In this document: positions 1-7,110 of the stretch, one piece after another
How the letters are laid out: every line of letters starts with the position of its first letter
How positions within the stretch are numbered: the stretch's first letter is position 1
Source: Bacillota bacterium
GTDB taxonomy: Bacteria > Bacillota_A > Clostridia > Lachnospirales > Bianqueaceae
Direction of reading: 5' to 3'
DNA: 12,420 bases
Assembly (NCBI GenBank): GCA_017420625.1
Contig: JAFOIR010000366.1
Coordinates: 1 to 12,420, forward strand
Notes under the pieces: model-generated
Database searches by the model: none
What the model saw: only the letters and a program-made list of their open reading frames with translations
Told to the model about the DNA's origin: nothing
Program-made: the position numbers and the translations under genes

Positions 1-194
1 GATTTTAAAAGGCATCGGTAAACATCAAAGCTGACAACTTCCGGACTGTTCAGAAGCCGTCTTGTTCCCTCCTCTGTCACAATATAGTATCGGTTCAGAA
101 AGGGACCATTTTCCGGCTGCCCCTCGAGCCGATAGGCTTTGACTCCTTCATCTTCAAAAGCCGGTACCAGCTGAACGCCTGTAAGTACACTCAT
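1..194 (-). CDS. N-terminal part of an unrecognised protein (cut by window edge)
   Basis: The first 64 codons of a gene that runs off the left edge. The start is the ATG at 194-192, preceded by AGGAGG (complement of 202-208) at normal spacing; another ATG five bases upstream meets a stop after two codons. The protein begins MSVLTGVQLVPAFEDEG and continues with a charged, soluble-looking segment containing NRYYIVTEEG. There is no signal peptide, membrane segment or familiar motif in this part, and I do not recognise the family. It lies behind its own promoter, a leader peptide and an attenuator-like hairpin, so it is separately regulated from the ABC importer operon, which terminates upstream of it. 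It is real by RBS, uninterrupted frame and context; its function is unknown. Confidence 0.75.
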   Translation of the reverse strand, partial: MSVLTGVQLVPAFEDEGVKAYRLEGQPENGPFLNRYYIVTEEGTRRLLNSPEVVSFDVYRCLLK

Positions 195-227
195 AACATG
201 TATCCTCCTGAAACAGCAATTTTACGC

Positions 228-274
228 AAAAAAAGAGGGTGACTGACCTTCCGACCCGGAAGGTTGGTCATCCC
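228..274 (-). terminator. Intrinsic terminator/attenuator in the leader of the left-edge gene
   Basis: On the minus strand a long hairpin (274 to 237) has a nearly continuous stem. The inner nine pairs, AACCTTCCG-type with GGT in the loop, are followed by two wobble pairs and an outer GGG/CCC arm with one bulged base. It is followed at once by TC and seven T residues (234-228). It ends about 33 bases before the start codon at 194 and lies downstream of a promoter, so it would end transcription before the gene. The preceding operon already has its own terminator at 451-481, so a regulatory role is more likely than simple termination. The 5' arm overlaps the last codons and the stop of the leader peptide. 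Confidence 0.8.
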
Positions 275-324
275 CATTGATTCGATCTATCTGAATAAAC
301 TGGCAAAAACAATGCTGCAAACAT
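268..324 (-). CDS. Putative 18-residue leader peptide
   Basis: A short frame, ATG at 324-322 and TGA at 270-268, encodes MFAALFLPVYSDRSNQWG. AAGGAG (complement of 335-340) lies 10 bases upstream, slightly long but acceptable, and the -10 box at 357-352 puts the probable transcript start about 20 bases upstream of the ATG. The final Trp and Gly codons and the stop sit in the 5' arm of the terminator hairpin that follows. A ribosome finishing or pausing on the peptide would therefore keep the hairpin from forming. This is the arrangement of translated leader peptides that control attenuation (for example tnaC or drug-resistance gene leaders). No block of repeated amino-acid codons is seen, so sensing of one charged tRNA is not obvious; a Trp-Gly-stop ending or stalling by a small molecule is possible. 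Translation is inferred. Confidence 0.6.
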   Translation of the reverse strand: MFAALFLPVYSDRSNQWG

Positions 325-351
325 TTTTGGATTTCTCCTTAGGTTTTTCTT

Positions 352-380
352 ATCATACCACCAGATTCCTTAAAGGGCAA
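352..380 (-). promoter_or_regulatory. Extended -10 promoter for the leader peptide and left-edge gene
   Basis: On the minus strand TTGCCC (380-375) and TATGAT (357-352) are separated by 17 bases. TATGAT is preceded by TGG, giving an extended -10 (TGnTATGAT). Transcription would begin near 345, just upstream of the leader peptide's Shine-Dalgarno. The downstream order (leader peptide, hairpin with T run, RBS, gene) supports the direction. Confidence 0.65.
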
Positions 381-450
381 TAAAAAAATCCTATGAATTT
401 TTGTAGCATAAAGGGCGATATTTCTACGCTTTGTCAAGTGATCTCGTTTC

Positions 451-481
451 AATGAAAAACCCGGCGGAATACCGCCGGGTT
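451..481 (-). terminator. Strong intrinsic terminator of the ABC importer operon
   Basis: A perfect 10-bp stem (AACCCGGCGG against CCGCCGGGTT, 481 to 458) with a 4-base loop is followed on the minus strand by a short T run, TTTCATT. It lies 22 bases after the stop codon of the last ATPase gene, so it ends the importer operon. Confidence 0.92.
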
Positions 482-503
482 TCGTGGTTGTTAAGATGAA
501 AGA

Positions 504-1358
504 TTAATAATCGTCTTTCAGATCGACTGTGGACAGGTCCCATTCCTCATGAATCTTCGGAACGTCACTGATCAGTCTCTTGGTGTACGGAGCCTTCGGA
601 TTCAGAATAACTTCATCCGCTTTGCCGTACTCAACGAACTTACCATGCTCCATGATATAAACCGTATCAGAGATATAGTAGGCAAGACCGATATCATGGG
701 TAATGAAGATAATGGTCATACCGATCTCATCACGCAGGTTCAGAAGCATATCCAGGATCGTTGCACGAGAGCAGGCATCAACCATGGAGGTCGGCTCGTC
801 AGCAAGAAGGATCTTGGGTTTCAGCAGGAAGATACGAGCGATCATCAGACGCTGCATCTGGCCGCCGGAAAGCTCGAAGGGATATTTGTTGGTCAGCTCA
901 GCAAACTTCAGGTTAACGAAAGAGCAGGCCTCGGTCATCATTTCTACTTTCTTCTCGTAAGGAAGATTCTTTCCGCCGCGCATGTTGATGCAGTCAAGCA
1001 GAACAGCATCGATCTTATGGAAGATATTGTAGGATGCGAAGGGATCCTGGAAAATCGCCTGAATACCCTTCCAGTATTCAGCTTTCTTGGCTCTGGTGGA
1101 AATGTCTCTGGGTTTACCCTGGAACAGGATCTCGCCTTCAGAGATCGGAAGCAGACCAAGAAGCATCTTGGAAAGGGTGGTCTTACCGGAACCGGATTCA
1201 CCAACGATAGAAACAAATTCGCCTTCGTGGAAGTCGAAGTCGACATGGTTTACAGTGATATTGGCTTTTTCACCATGACCAAAAATACGGGTTACACCAC
1301 GGCCGGAGAGGCAAAGCGGGCCTTTAGTGTAATCTTTGCGTTCTTTAACTTCACTCAT
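504..1358 (-). CDS. Opp/Dpp-type ABC importer ATPase, F-type subunit (short)
   Basis: A cytoplasmic ATPase that powers the importer together with the neighbouring D-type ATPase. All nucleotide-binding motifs are present: Walker A GESGSGKT (53-60), Q-loop Gln104 in IFQDP, signature LSGGQ (163-167), Walker B ILLADEP (183-189) and the switch His221 in FITHD. The PKAPYTK stretch near 254-260 is typical of the oligopeptide/dipeptide subfamily. At 284 residues it is shorter than usual OppF/DppF proteins (roughly 310-340): it ends soon after DVPKI and lacks the C-terminal cysteine-containing region that its partner has. I chose the ATG at 1358, eight bases after AAGGAGG; a longer reading upstream to 1409 has no RBS. 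Its start overlaps the end of the preceding gene by 8 bp (ATGAGTGA), implying translational coupling. Last gene of the operon. The substrate cannot be inferred from an ATPase. Confidence 0.95.
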   Translation of the reverse strand: MSEVKERKDYTKGPLCLSGRGVTRIFGHGEKANITVNHVDFDFHEGEFVSIVGESGSGKTTLSKMLLGLLPISEGEILFQGKPRDISTRAKKAEYWKGIQAIFQDPFASYNIFHKIDAVLLDCINMRGGKNLPYEKKVEMMTEACSFVNLKFAELTNKYPFELSGGQMQRLMIARIFLLKPKILLADEPTSMVDACSRATILDMLLNLRDEIGMTIIFITHDIGLAYYISDTVYIMEHGKFVEYGKADEVILNPKAPYTKRLISDVPKIHEEWDLSTVDLKDDY

Positions 1359-2385
1359 TGCTCGCGCCTCCTTGTTCTTCTTCATAGGTCTTTCTGAGCC
1401 ATGGCTCATCCTTCAGGCAGCGGTACATACGAGTTTCGTTCTCACCGAATTTCTTCTCGATCGGAGCTACGTAAGAGCATTCGACCGTCGCATATTTGCA
1501 GCGTTCCGCGAAACGGCAGCCTTTCGGAGGTCTCTTCAGGTTGGGAGGAGTACCGGGGATAGCTGTCAGGTTCATACCACGGGTACCTTCCTCAGGAACG
1601 AGGATGGATCCCATCAGACCGTGGCTGTACGGATGCAGCGGATCGAAGACCATTTCTTTCGCTGATCCGTATTCGACAAACTGGCCGGCATACATAACAG
1701 CGATATCGTCAGTAACGTTGTACAGAAGAGGAAGCTCATGGGTGATGAACATCATGGAACGGATATAACCTTTGTTCATCATTTCTTTCATCATCTTGAT
1801 GACCAGCTTCTGAGAGGTAACGTCAAGAGCTGATGAAGGCTCATCAGCGATCAGTACCTTCGGAGAAAGAATCGTAGAAACAGCGATAACAGTACGCTGT
1901 TTCATACCACCGGAAAGCTCAACCGCATGACGGTCAAGAACTTCTCTGCCAAGACCAACGCTTTCAAAACGCTCTTCTGCTCTTTCACGGATTTCAGCTT
2001 TGGTAGCTTTCGGCTCATGCGCATGAATAACGTCTTCCAGGAAGCGGATGATCTTCATGGTGGGGTTCAGGGCGTTCATAGCTGCCTGCGGAATGTAGGC
2101 AATCTCTTTACCCAGAATAGTGGTACGGACTTTTTCCGGATCCATACCGGAAATATTCTGTCCGTCGATGATAATATCACCGGAAATGTAGTGCAGCGGC
2201 GGGAAATAGTAACCCATCATGGACAGAGCCAGCGTAGATTTACCACATCCGGACTCACCGGCAACACCGAGAGATTTACCCTCTTCGATCTTCAGAGAGA
2301 CACCATCGACAGAATATACATCCTCGCCAAGACGAGTGATATATTTTGTTCTGAGGTTTTTTACCTCAAGCATAGCTTTTCCCAT
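1351..2385 (-). CDS. Opp/Dpp-type ABC importer ATPase, D-type subunit
   Basis: The second ATPase of the importer, 344 residues. Walker A GESGCGKS (43-50), Q-loop Gln100, signature LSGGM (157-161), Walker B VLIADEP (177-183) and His216 in FITHE are intact. [10 protein letters not shown] (251-260) begins the C-terminal region typical of oligopeptide/dipeptide importer ATPases. It contains Cys290, Cys296, Cys303 and Cys323, the spacing of the conserved cysteine cluster of DppD/OppD proteins, which holds a 4Fe-4S cluster in at least one studied homologue. The start is the ATG at 2385 (MGKAMLEV), five bases after AAGGAGG, which itself overlaps the stop codon of the permease gene. An upstream ATG at 2403 would place the RBS inside the gene. 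The gap to the permease is 10 bp and the overlap with the next ATPase 8 bp. Confidence 0.96.
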   Translation of the reverse strand: MGKAMLEVKNLRTKYITRLGEDVYSVDGVSLKIEEGKSLGVAGESGCGKSTLALSMMGYYFPPLHYISGDIIIDGQNISGMDPEKVRTTILGKEIAYIPQAAMNALNPTMKIIRFLEDVIHAHEPKATKAEIRERAEERFESVGLGREVLDRHAVELSGGMKQRTVIAVSTILSPKVLIADEPSSALDVTSQKLVIKMMKEMMNKGYIRSMMFITHELPLLYNVTDDIAVMYAGQFVEYGSAKEMVFDPLHPYSHGLMGSILVPEEGTRGMNLTAIPGTPPNLKRPPKGCRFAERCKYATVECSYVAPIEKKFGENETRMYRCLKDEPWLRKTYEEEQGGASNE

Positions 2386-2395
2386 AGTATCCTCC

Positions 2396-3619
2396 TTAGT
2401 CACGCAGCTGCGGGTTGAAGACCTGGTCGAGACCGGTGTTCATCAGGTTCATCGAATAAGAAATCAATGTGATAGCAAGAACAACCGGAACGAATGCCCA
2501 CCACTGACCATTCTGTGCAGCAGAGAAAGTGTTGGCCCAGTTCATCATCAAACCAAGGGTTGCAGTTGTCGTAGTAGACGGACCAAGACCCAGCATGGAA
2601 AGCTGTGCTTCACCAAGAATACCGGAACCGATCTGCAGGATCAGAGCCATGATAACGTAGGAAAGGATATATGGCAGAACATCCTGTACAATGATTCTGG
2701 CAGTGCTGTGTCCGGACAGTTTGGACAGATTAACGTGGTCACGGTTACGCAGGGAGATAACCTGAGAACGAACCGAACGTGCTGTCCACGGCCAGGCGGT
2801 AATACCGATGATGAGTGATACCATCGCGGGGCTTCGTCCTGCCTGGCTGATAGAGTTCGCGATCAGAACCAGAATAACAAAGCTGGGAATAACGGTAAAC
2901 AGGTTCGTGAAGAATGTCAGGATATTGTCGACCCAGCCGCCAAGGAAACCGGCCAGAAGACCGATCGTCAGACCAATCGCGGTAGCGATCGCACCAGCCA
3001 TAACACCCATTTTCAGGGAAACGCCGATGGCTGAAGTCAGCTTTGTCAGAACGTCGGCACCAAAGTTATCGGTACCAAGAGGAAGCGTAACTTTGTTGGC
3101 GATATTTTCAACATTGACGAAAGCATTCGACTTGACAGTGATCTTGCTGTCGCCTTCACCGATCTCCAGCGAATCTGTCGCCGTGATACGATCGATCAGC
3201 TTGTTGAACTTCTGGATCTCACGCTTGTAAGCCTGAGTCGCTTTATACTGGACATCATCTGAATAAGTCGCCTGCCACAGTTCGATAAAGGTAGCATCTT
3301 TTTCAGCTGCTTCGTCAACGACAGCCTGATCGACTCCGCCGTATTTGACCAGCCATTCCTGCATCTTGCCAAGTTCTTCTTTCGTGAACTGATTGGAAAG
3401 ACCGGCAGCGCCTACATACTTCAGTTCTTCAGATTTGGACTGAATAGTAGACTTGATGTTTACATAAGTACCCGGTGCATGGAAACCGGAACCAACGATC
3501 TCCATAGGCGTAAAGATGGAAATCATCGGATAGAAGCTTAAGAGTAATACTAAGCAGAAAATGATAAAACCGACTACAAATCTAGGTGAATGAAAGATAT
3601 TTTTTAATATTTGTTTCAT
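2396..3619 (-). CDS. Opp/Dpp-type ABC importer permease, C-type subunit, with enlarged extracytoplasmic segment
   Basis: An inner-membrane permease subunit that pairs with the B-type permease to form the channel. One membrane segment lies at about 14-36. After it comes a roughly 140-residue hydrophilic, charged stretch (about 40-180, including an Ala/Glu/Lys-rich part) before the family hallmark [11 protein letters not shown] at 181-191. Further membrane segments follow at about 204-226, 236-256, 264-278, 316-340 and 375-395. The ATPase-contact (EAA-like) loop lies around 283-315 ([10 protein letters not shown] to VQDVLP). Total length is 407, versus about 280-310 for ordinary OppC/DppC; the extra length is almost all in the loop after the first helix. 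The start is MKQILKNIF, with AAGGAAG upstream. Gap to the B permease is 24 bp. Confidence 0.94.
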   Translation of the reverse strand: MKQILKNIFHSPRFVVGFIIFCLVLLLSFYPMISIFTPMEIVGSGFHAPGTYVNIKSTIQSKSEELKYVGAAGLSNQFTKEELGKMQEWLVKYGGVDQAVVDEAAEKDATFIELWQATYSDDVQYKATQAYKREIQKFNKLIDRITATDSLEIGEGDSKITVKSNAFVNVENIANKVTLPLGTDNFGADVLTKLTSAIGVSLKMGVMAGAIATAIGLTIGLLAGFLGGWVDNILTFFTNLFTVIPSFVILVLIANSISQAGRSPAMVSLIIGITAWPWTARSVRSQVISLRNRDHVNLSKLSGHSTARIIVQDVLPYILSYVIMALILQIGSGILGEAQLSMLGLGPSTTTTATLGLMMNWANTFSAAQNGQWWAFVPVVLAITLISYSMNLMNTGLDQVFNPQLRD

Positions 3620-3643
3620 ATTCTACACACTTCCTTTCGCCTA

Positions 3644-4654
3644 TTATCCATCCTGCTGGGCCGCTTTGATACGAGGATCGACCACAGCATAGAGGAACTC
3701 GACCACTACGTTGGCGATCAGAACCATGATCGTGATCATCAGCGTACAAGCGGACAGCGTCGGATAGTCACGAGCTGAAATTGCTTTCAGCATCTGAGAA
3801 CCGATACCAGGATAGCTATAAATGGACTCGGCCACCAGGTTACCACCAACAGATGAACCAAGGCTCATAGCCAGACCGGTGATCTGAGGAAGCATCGCGT
3901 TACGGAACACGTACATAACGATCTTTCTATCTTTGATGCCGAGGAAACGGCTGTATTTTACATAGTCCGTATTCAGTTCGTAAATAGACATGGAACGCAT
4001 ACCGATTGCCTGTCCACCGATCGAGATAAGAACCATCGTCCAGAATGGAAGCTGGTAATGTTTCAGAACGGATGCGACAAACTCCATACTGGCTACAGGA
4101 GTAGCAAACTGCGAGCCATAACCACGTCCGACAGGGAACCATCCGGCCTTCACGGCCAGATAGGTTACAAATACCAAAGCCAAACCAAAAGCAGGTGTAT
4201 TACTGATAAAGAGGAAGAACGGAAGGACAGCTTTATCCCAGCCTTTACGCATATAGGCGGCAACGGCACCAAGAACGTTACCAAGAATCCATCCGACGAT
4301 CAGGGCAGGTATCTGCAGTGCAAGGGTCCAACCAATACTTTCCTTGATAATGGTCGAAACTGTTTTGGGATACTGTGCAAAGGATACACCCAGGTTTCCT
4401 TTAAAAAGATTTCCTACATAAATGAAGAACTGCTGGATAAGAGGCTTATCCATACCAAATTCTTTGGTATACTGATCAACGATCTTCTGATATGCATTCA
4501 TATCGGTGACGCCGGCAGCCGCACTGGAGACAAGCTGTGAGATAGGATCGCCGGGCATCAGTCTGGGAAGCATGAAATTCAGGAAGACAGCGATAACTAA
4601 GGTGACCAGATACCAAATAAGTCTTTTACCATAATATTTGGCAAAGCCTTTCAT
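3644..4654 (-). CDS. Opp/Dpp-type ABC importer permease, B-type subunit
   Basis: An inner-membrane permease of 336 residues, normal for OppB/DppB. The N-terminal helix (about 11-30) is followed by the conserved MPGDP (33-37), then the typical GMDKP...QFFIYVGNLFKGNLGVS block (67-91). Further membrane segments lie at about 107-135, 143-170, 203-222, 255-275 and 303-325. The ATPase-contact loop is at about 224-256 (ELNTDYVKYSRFLGI). The family C-terminal signature YSYPGIG lies at 279-285 and VDPRIK at 325-330. The start is the ATG at 4654, with GAGAGGTGG upstream; the frame also opens further upstream to 4693, but that part lies inside the intergenic hairpin. The gene is 142 bp from the binding-protein gene, with a hairpin between them. 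Confidence 0.95.
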   Translation of the reverse strand: MKGFAKYYGKRLIWYLVTLVIAVFLNFMLPRLMPGDPISQLVSSAAAGVTDMNAYQKIVDQYTKEFGMDKPLIQQFFIYVGNLFKGNLGVSFAQYPKTVSTIIKESIGWTLALQIPALIVGWILGNVLGAVAAYMRKGWDKAVLPFFLFISNTPAFGLALVFVTYLAVKAGWFPVGRGYGSQFATPVASMEFVASVLKHYQLPFWTMVLISIGGQAIGMRSMSIYELNTDYVKYSRFLGIKDRKIVMYVFRNAMLPQITGLAMSLGSSVGGNLVAESIYSYPGIGSQMLKAISARDYPTLSACTLMITIMVLIANVVVEFLYAVVDPRIKAAQQDG

Positions 4655-4674
4655 AACAACCACCTCTCTGATAA

Positions 4675-4725
4675 GAAAATGCGGCGGCTGCAAGAACTTT
4701 GATCCTATACAACCGCCGCATTTTC
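4675..4725 (-). terminator. Hairpin between binding protein and permease genes (partial terminator or mRNA stabiliser)
   Basis: A perfect 13-bp inverted repeat (GAAAATGCGGCGG with CCGCCGCATTTTC) encloses a 25-base loop. On the minus strand the 3' arm ends in ATTTTC and runs into TTATC, a weak T-rich tail. Such hairpins after solute-binding protein genes often reduce read-through or protect the upstream mRNA, so that the binding protein exceeds the membrane parts. The hairpin ends about 5 bases before the permease ribosome binding site. Confidence 0.7.
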
Positions 4726-4796
4726 AATTAATCACATTCGTTAGTATGTAGTACTAGTAAAGTGAATATCTAATGCGTTAGTCTGTTAAGAACTAA

Positions 4797-6758
4797 TTAT
4801 TCGCCAACCAGTTCCAGGTTGTAAAGAGCAGCAACGCCCTGGCCGAAGATACAGCAAAGCGGAGAAACTCCGTCGCCTTCTGCCGGGAAGTTGGTCCATA
4901 CGGACTCATTCACTTCGTGGAACAGCTGAGGACGATACATCAGAGCGAAGGAAGGAACTTCGGTCAGATAGATCTCGTTCAGTTCCTGATAGATATCCTT
5001 CAGAACATTGATATCAGTCGTCTTAGCAGCCTGATCAAGCAGCTCGTTTGCACGCTGAGTATACTGGCCCTGGTAACGGCTGTAGCCAAGGGTAATCTCA
5101 GGCAGGTAAGCGGGATCATAGTTGTCAGCGCTGTGATAGTTGTAGAATACAGAGTAGAAGGAGTTCCACGGGTCGGAGGGGCCGCCACCATAGGAGTTCA
5201 TGGTGATGGTGAAGTTACCGGTACGAAGGTTCTCGGACCACTGTGCACTCTCGGGGAAGTAGGTCTCGATCTGGATACCGATCTTAGCACCAGCTTCAGA
5301 AACCTGAGTCATGGAAGCCTGCCAGTCAGACCAACCGGTCGGGCAGGAAGCCTGGAAGCTAAGGTTGTTGCCTTCCGGATATTCACGGATTCCATCTCCA
5401 TCGGTATCAACGATGCCAGCTTCGTCAAGCAGAGCGTTGGCAGCATCAGGATCATTGCCCGGCCAGTCAAGAGCAGCAAGAGCAGCTGCATCCTTCAGGT
5501 AGGTAGCACGAATCTGATCGTTGGGCTGGAACAGCATACGAGGATACTGTGAGAAAGGAGGAGCCTGATTGGTCATAGCAGCAGAAAGGATCTGATCGTA
5601 GTCAACTGCCATAGCAATGGCTTTACGAACCGCAGCCTGATCAAGACCAGGAACGGTGGTATTGAAGATACAGGTAGGCTGAGAAACAGCTACGTGATAA
5701 GGAGCCTCCGGATAGTAGGTGGAAATCGGAAGTCCGTCATTCTCCCACATGGTCTGAACGTTTGCGATGTAGGTCTGGCCCATATCGGACTCGCCAACAC
5801 GAAGAGCGTTCGCCTGTGCGTTGTTGTCAGCATAGATGTTGTGAACGATGTACTTCGGAACAGGAAGTTTGCCCCACATGGAAGCATCCTGGCCCCAGTA
5901 AGTGTCACGGCGGGTAACACCAACAGCCTGAGCATTGTTAATGGTCAGATCGTAGGGACCGCTGTGAGGAGCATCATACATAAGGTCATTCTTGAAACCT
6001 TCGTAGTCAGTGCCATACTCGGCAAGTTTGGCATCCAGATATGCTTTCTGGAAAACATACATGCCATTGATGTAGTTCATCATCTGAGGAACGTTTACGT
6101 TGTCAGTCGGATGGAAAACTACAGTATGCTCGTCGATGACTTCGCAGGAAGCCATGTAAGGAGCATAAGCAACACCGGCGTTGGAGGATACGGTCATGTG
6201 AGCATCGAAGGTAGCCTTAACGTCTTCTGCGGTAAGAGGAGTACCATCGCTCCATGCAGCAGCGGGTTTCAGATGAATGGTCATGTTGTTGTCTGCGTCG
6301 AACTCGGGATCGCCATCAGCCAGCAGAGGATCGCCGGAACCCTTCAGCATGTTGAACATGTACAGGGTTTCAAACTGAAGCTCGCAAGCGGTAGCAGAGT
6401 TGTTGCCGCAGAAGGTGTTGTTGGTGTTGGAGGAGAAACCATTGTTGTTGATAATGGTTCCCCACTGACCAGTGGTAAGGTAGAAGGTCTCGTTACGAGG
6501 AGTAACAGAAGTGTCACCAGTGGGCTCAGGCTCAGTGGAAGCTTCTTCTTTGGACTCTTCGGTCTTGGACTCTTCGGTCTTAGACTCTTCAGTCGTCTGA
6601 GCAGCCTCTTCGGTCTTGGACTCCTCAGTAGTAGCCTGCTCCTGAGATTGCTCGGTGGGCTGGGCTGCCGGCTCTTCAGTCTTGGTACAAGCGGAGAGCA
6701 GTCCCATTACCATCATAGCGGCCAGAAGCAGGGCAAGCACTTTCTTAAGATTTTTCAT
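4797..6758 (-). CDS. Extracytoplasmic solute-binding lipoprotein of an Opp/Dpp-type importer (SBP family 5)
   Basis: The substrate-capturing lipoprotein of the importer, 653 residues. The signal peptide has KK at 5-6, a hydrophobic core at 8-20 and lipobox LLSAC, so Cys24 would be lipidated and anchored to the outer face of the membrane. Residues 25-83 are a Glu/Thr/Ser/Lys-rich flexible tether with ESKTE repeats. The family-5 binding domain follows, recognisable by the block around IHLKPAAAWSDGTPLTAEDV (161-180), by VRKAIAMAVDYDQIL (377-391) and by an acidic calcium-loop-like DTDGDGIRE (451-459). The start ATG at 6758 follows AGGAAAGGAAG at good spacing. It is the first gene of the importer operon. 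Family 5 proteins bind peptides, oligosaccharides, nickel or other solutes. The neighbouring sugar-type enzymes favour a carbohydrate, but no residue I can read proves this. Confidence 0.95.
   Translation of the reverse strand: MKNLKKVLALLLAAMMVMGLLSACTKTEEPAAQPTEQSQEQATTEESKTEEAAQTTEESKTEESKTEESKEEASTEPEPTGDTSVTPRNETFYLTTGQWGTIINNNGFSSNTNNTFCGNNSATACELQFETLYMFNMLKGSGDPLLADGDPEFDADNNMTIHLKPAAAWSDGTPLTAEDVKATFDAHMTVSSNAGVAYAPYMASCEVIDEHTVVFHPTDNVNVPQMMNYINGMYVFQKAYLDAKLAEYGTDYEGFKNDLMYDAPHSGPYDLTINNAQAVGVTRRDTYWGQDASMWGKLPVPKYIVHNIYADNNAQANALRVGESDMGQTYIANVQTMWENDGLPISTYYPEAPYHVAVSQPTCIFNTTVPGLDQAAVRKAIAMAVDYDQILSAAMTNQAPPFSQYPRMLFQPNDQIRATYLKDAAALAALDWPGNDPDAANALLDEAGIVDTDGDGIREYPEGNNLSFQASCPTGWSDWQASMTQVSEAGAKIGIQIETYFPESAQWSENLRTGNFTITMNSYGGGPSDPWNSFYSVFYNYHSADNYDPAYLPEITLGYSRYQGQYTQRANELLDQAAKTTDINVLKDIYQELNEIYLTEVPSFALMYRPQLFHEVNESVWTNFPAEGDGVSPLCCIFGQGVAALYNLELVGE
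6546..6623 (-). repeat. Short in-frame repeats encoding an ESKTE-type tether
   Basis: Tandem, slightly diverged units of GAGTCYAAGACCGAA type encode ESKTE/ESKEE copies (residues 46-71) within the lipoprotein tether. The variation between copies suggests old slippage, and the repeat number may differ between strains. Confidence 0.7.
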
Positions 6759-6791
6759 GTGCTTTCTTCCTTTCCTATAATGTTTTTTCTA

Positions 6792-6815
6792 TGTCCGAAC
6801 AGGAATTTTCGGACA
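6792..6815. promoter_or_regulatory. Perfect 8-bp inverted repeat in the leader of the importer operon
   Basis: TGTCCGAA and TTCGGACA are separated by 8 bases, with the centre about 20 bases downstream of the predicted transcription start and about 45 bases before the start codon. It could be a repressor operator or a 5' mRNA hairpin. No T run follows on the minus strand close enough to make it a convincing terminator. Confidence 0.5.
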
Positions 6816-6831
6816 CGCATTGATATAGATA

Positions 6832-6859
6832 ATAATACCATAAAACACAAAAAAAGCAA
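6832..6859 (-). promoter_or_regulatory. Probable promoter of the ABC importer operon
   Basis: On the minus strand TATTAT (6837-6832) is preceded by TGG, an extended -10. About 16-17 bases upstream is a TTGCTT-like -35 next to a run of seven T residues. The predicted start is near 6825, giving a leader of about 67 bases before the binding-protein gene. Confidence 0.6.
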
Positions 6860-6862
6860 TCA

Positions 6863-7105
6863 TTATTTTTGTTTTTTATAACGATCCTCTGCCATACTAT
6901 AACAATCCTCCCAGCACACTCGTATCTTCCATTCGGAAAACAAGGGCTTATCCCATTCTGCAGGATGTTTATTTAAGCCTTTTCCATAATACCAATGATA
7001 GACTGCCGGCCATAGTCCTACTATAGTAAAATCTTGTTTTTTACCAGACTGTCCACAAGAAAAGTTCCTGCCTGAATACCTCCGGTAATTCCCCGTCCGA
7101 TATGT
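6863..7105 (-). pseudogene. Orphan 80-codon open frame without a usable start (possible gene remnant)
   Basis: Between two in-frame stops the minus strand is open for 80 codons, ending at TAA 6865-6863. The second half reads like protein, rich in Trp and charged residues (for example LNKHPAEWDKPLFSEWK and VCWEDCYSMAEDRYKKQK). The first half is less convincing. The only ATG is near the end (ten codons, MAEDRYKKQK, with GGGAGGA 11 bases upstream), and there is no start with an RBS earlier. It may be the eroded 3' end of a lost gene, a tiny gene, or chance. No family is recognised. Confidence 0.25.
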
Positions 7106-7110
7106 TTATC

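Noticed and set aside
237..274. The leader hairpin as a T-box or other known riboswitch
   Set aside because: I see no T-box sequence, specifier loop or known aptamer core in 275-345; most of that stretch is accounted for by the leader peptide and its RBS.
405..437. Consensus -35 TTGACA (437-432, minus strand) as a second promoter for the left-edge gene
   Set aside because: No good -10 lies at 16-18 bases; the closest candidates are TTTATG at 19 and TATGCT at 21 bases. The extended -10 promoter at 352-380 is better.
5694..6881. Long plus-strand open frame (395 codons) opposite the binding-protein gene
   Set aside because: It lies antisense to a clear lipoprotein gene, has no RBS and gives a low-complexity Gly/Leu/Ser-rich product caused by codon bias of the real gene.
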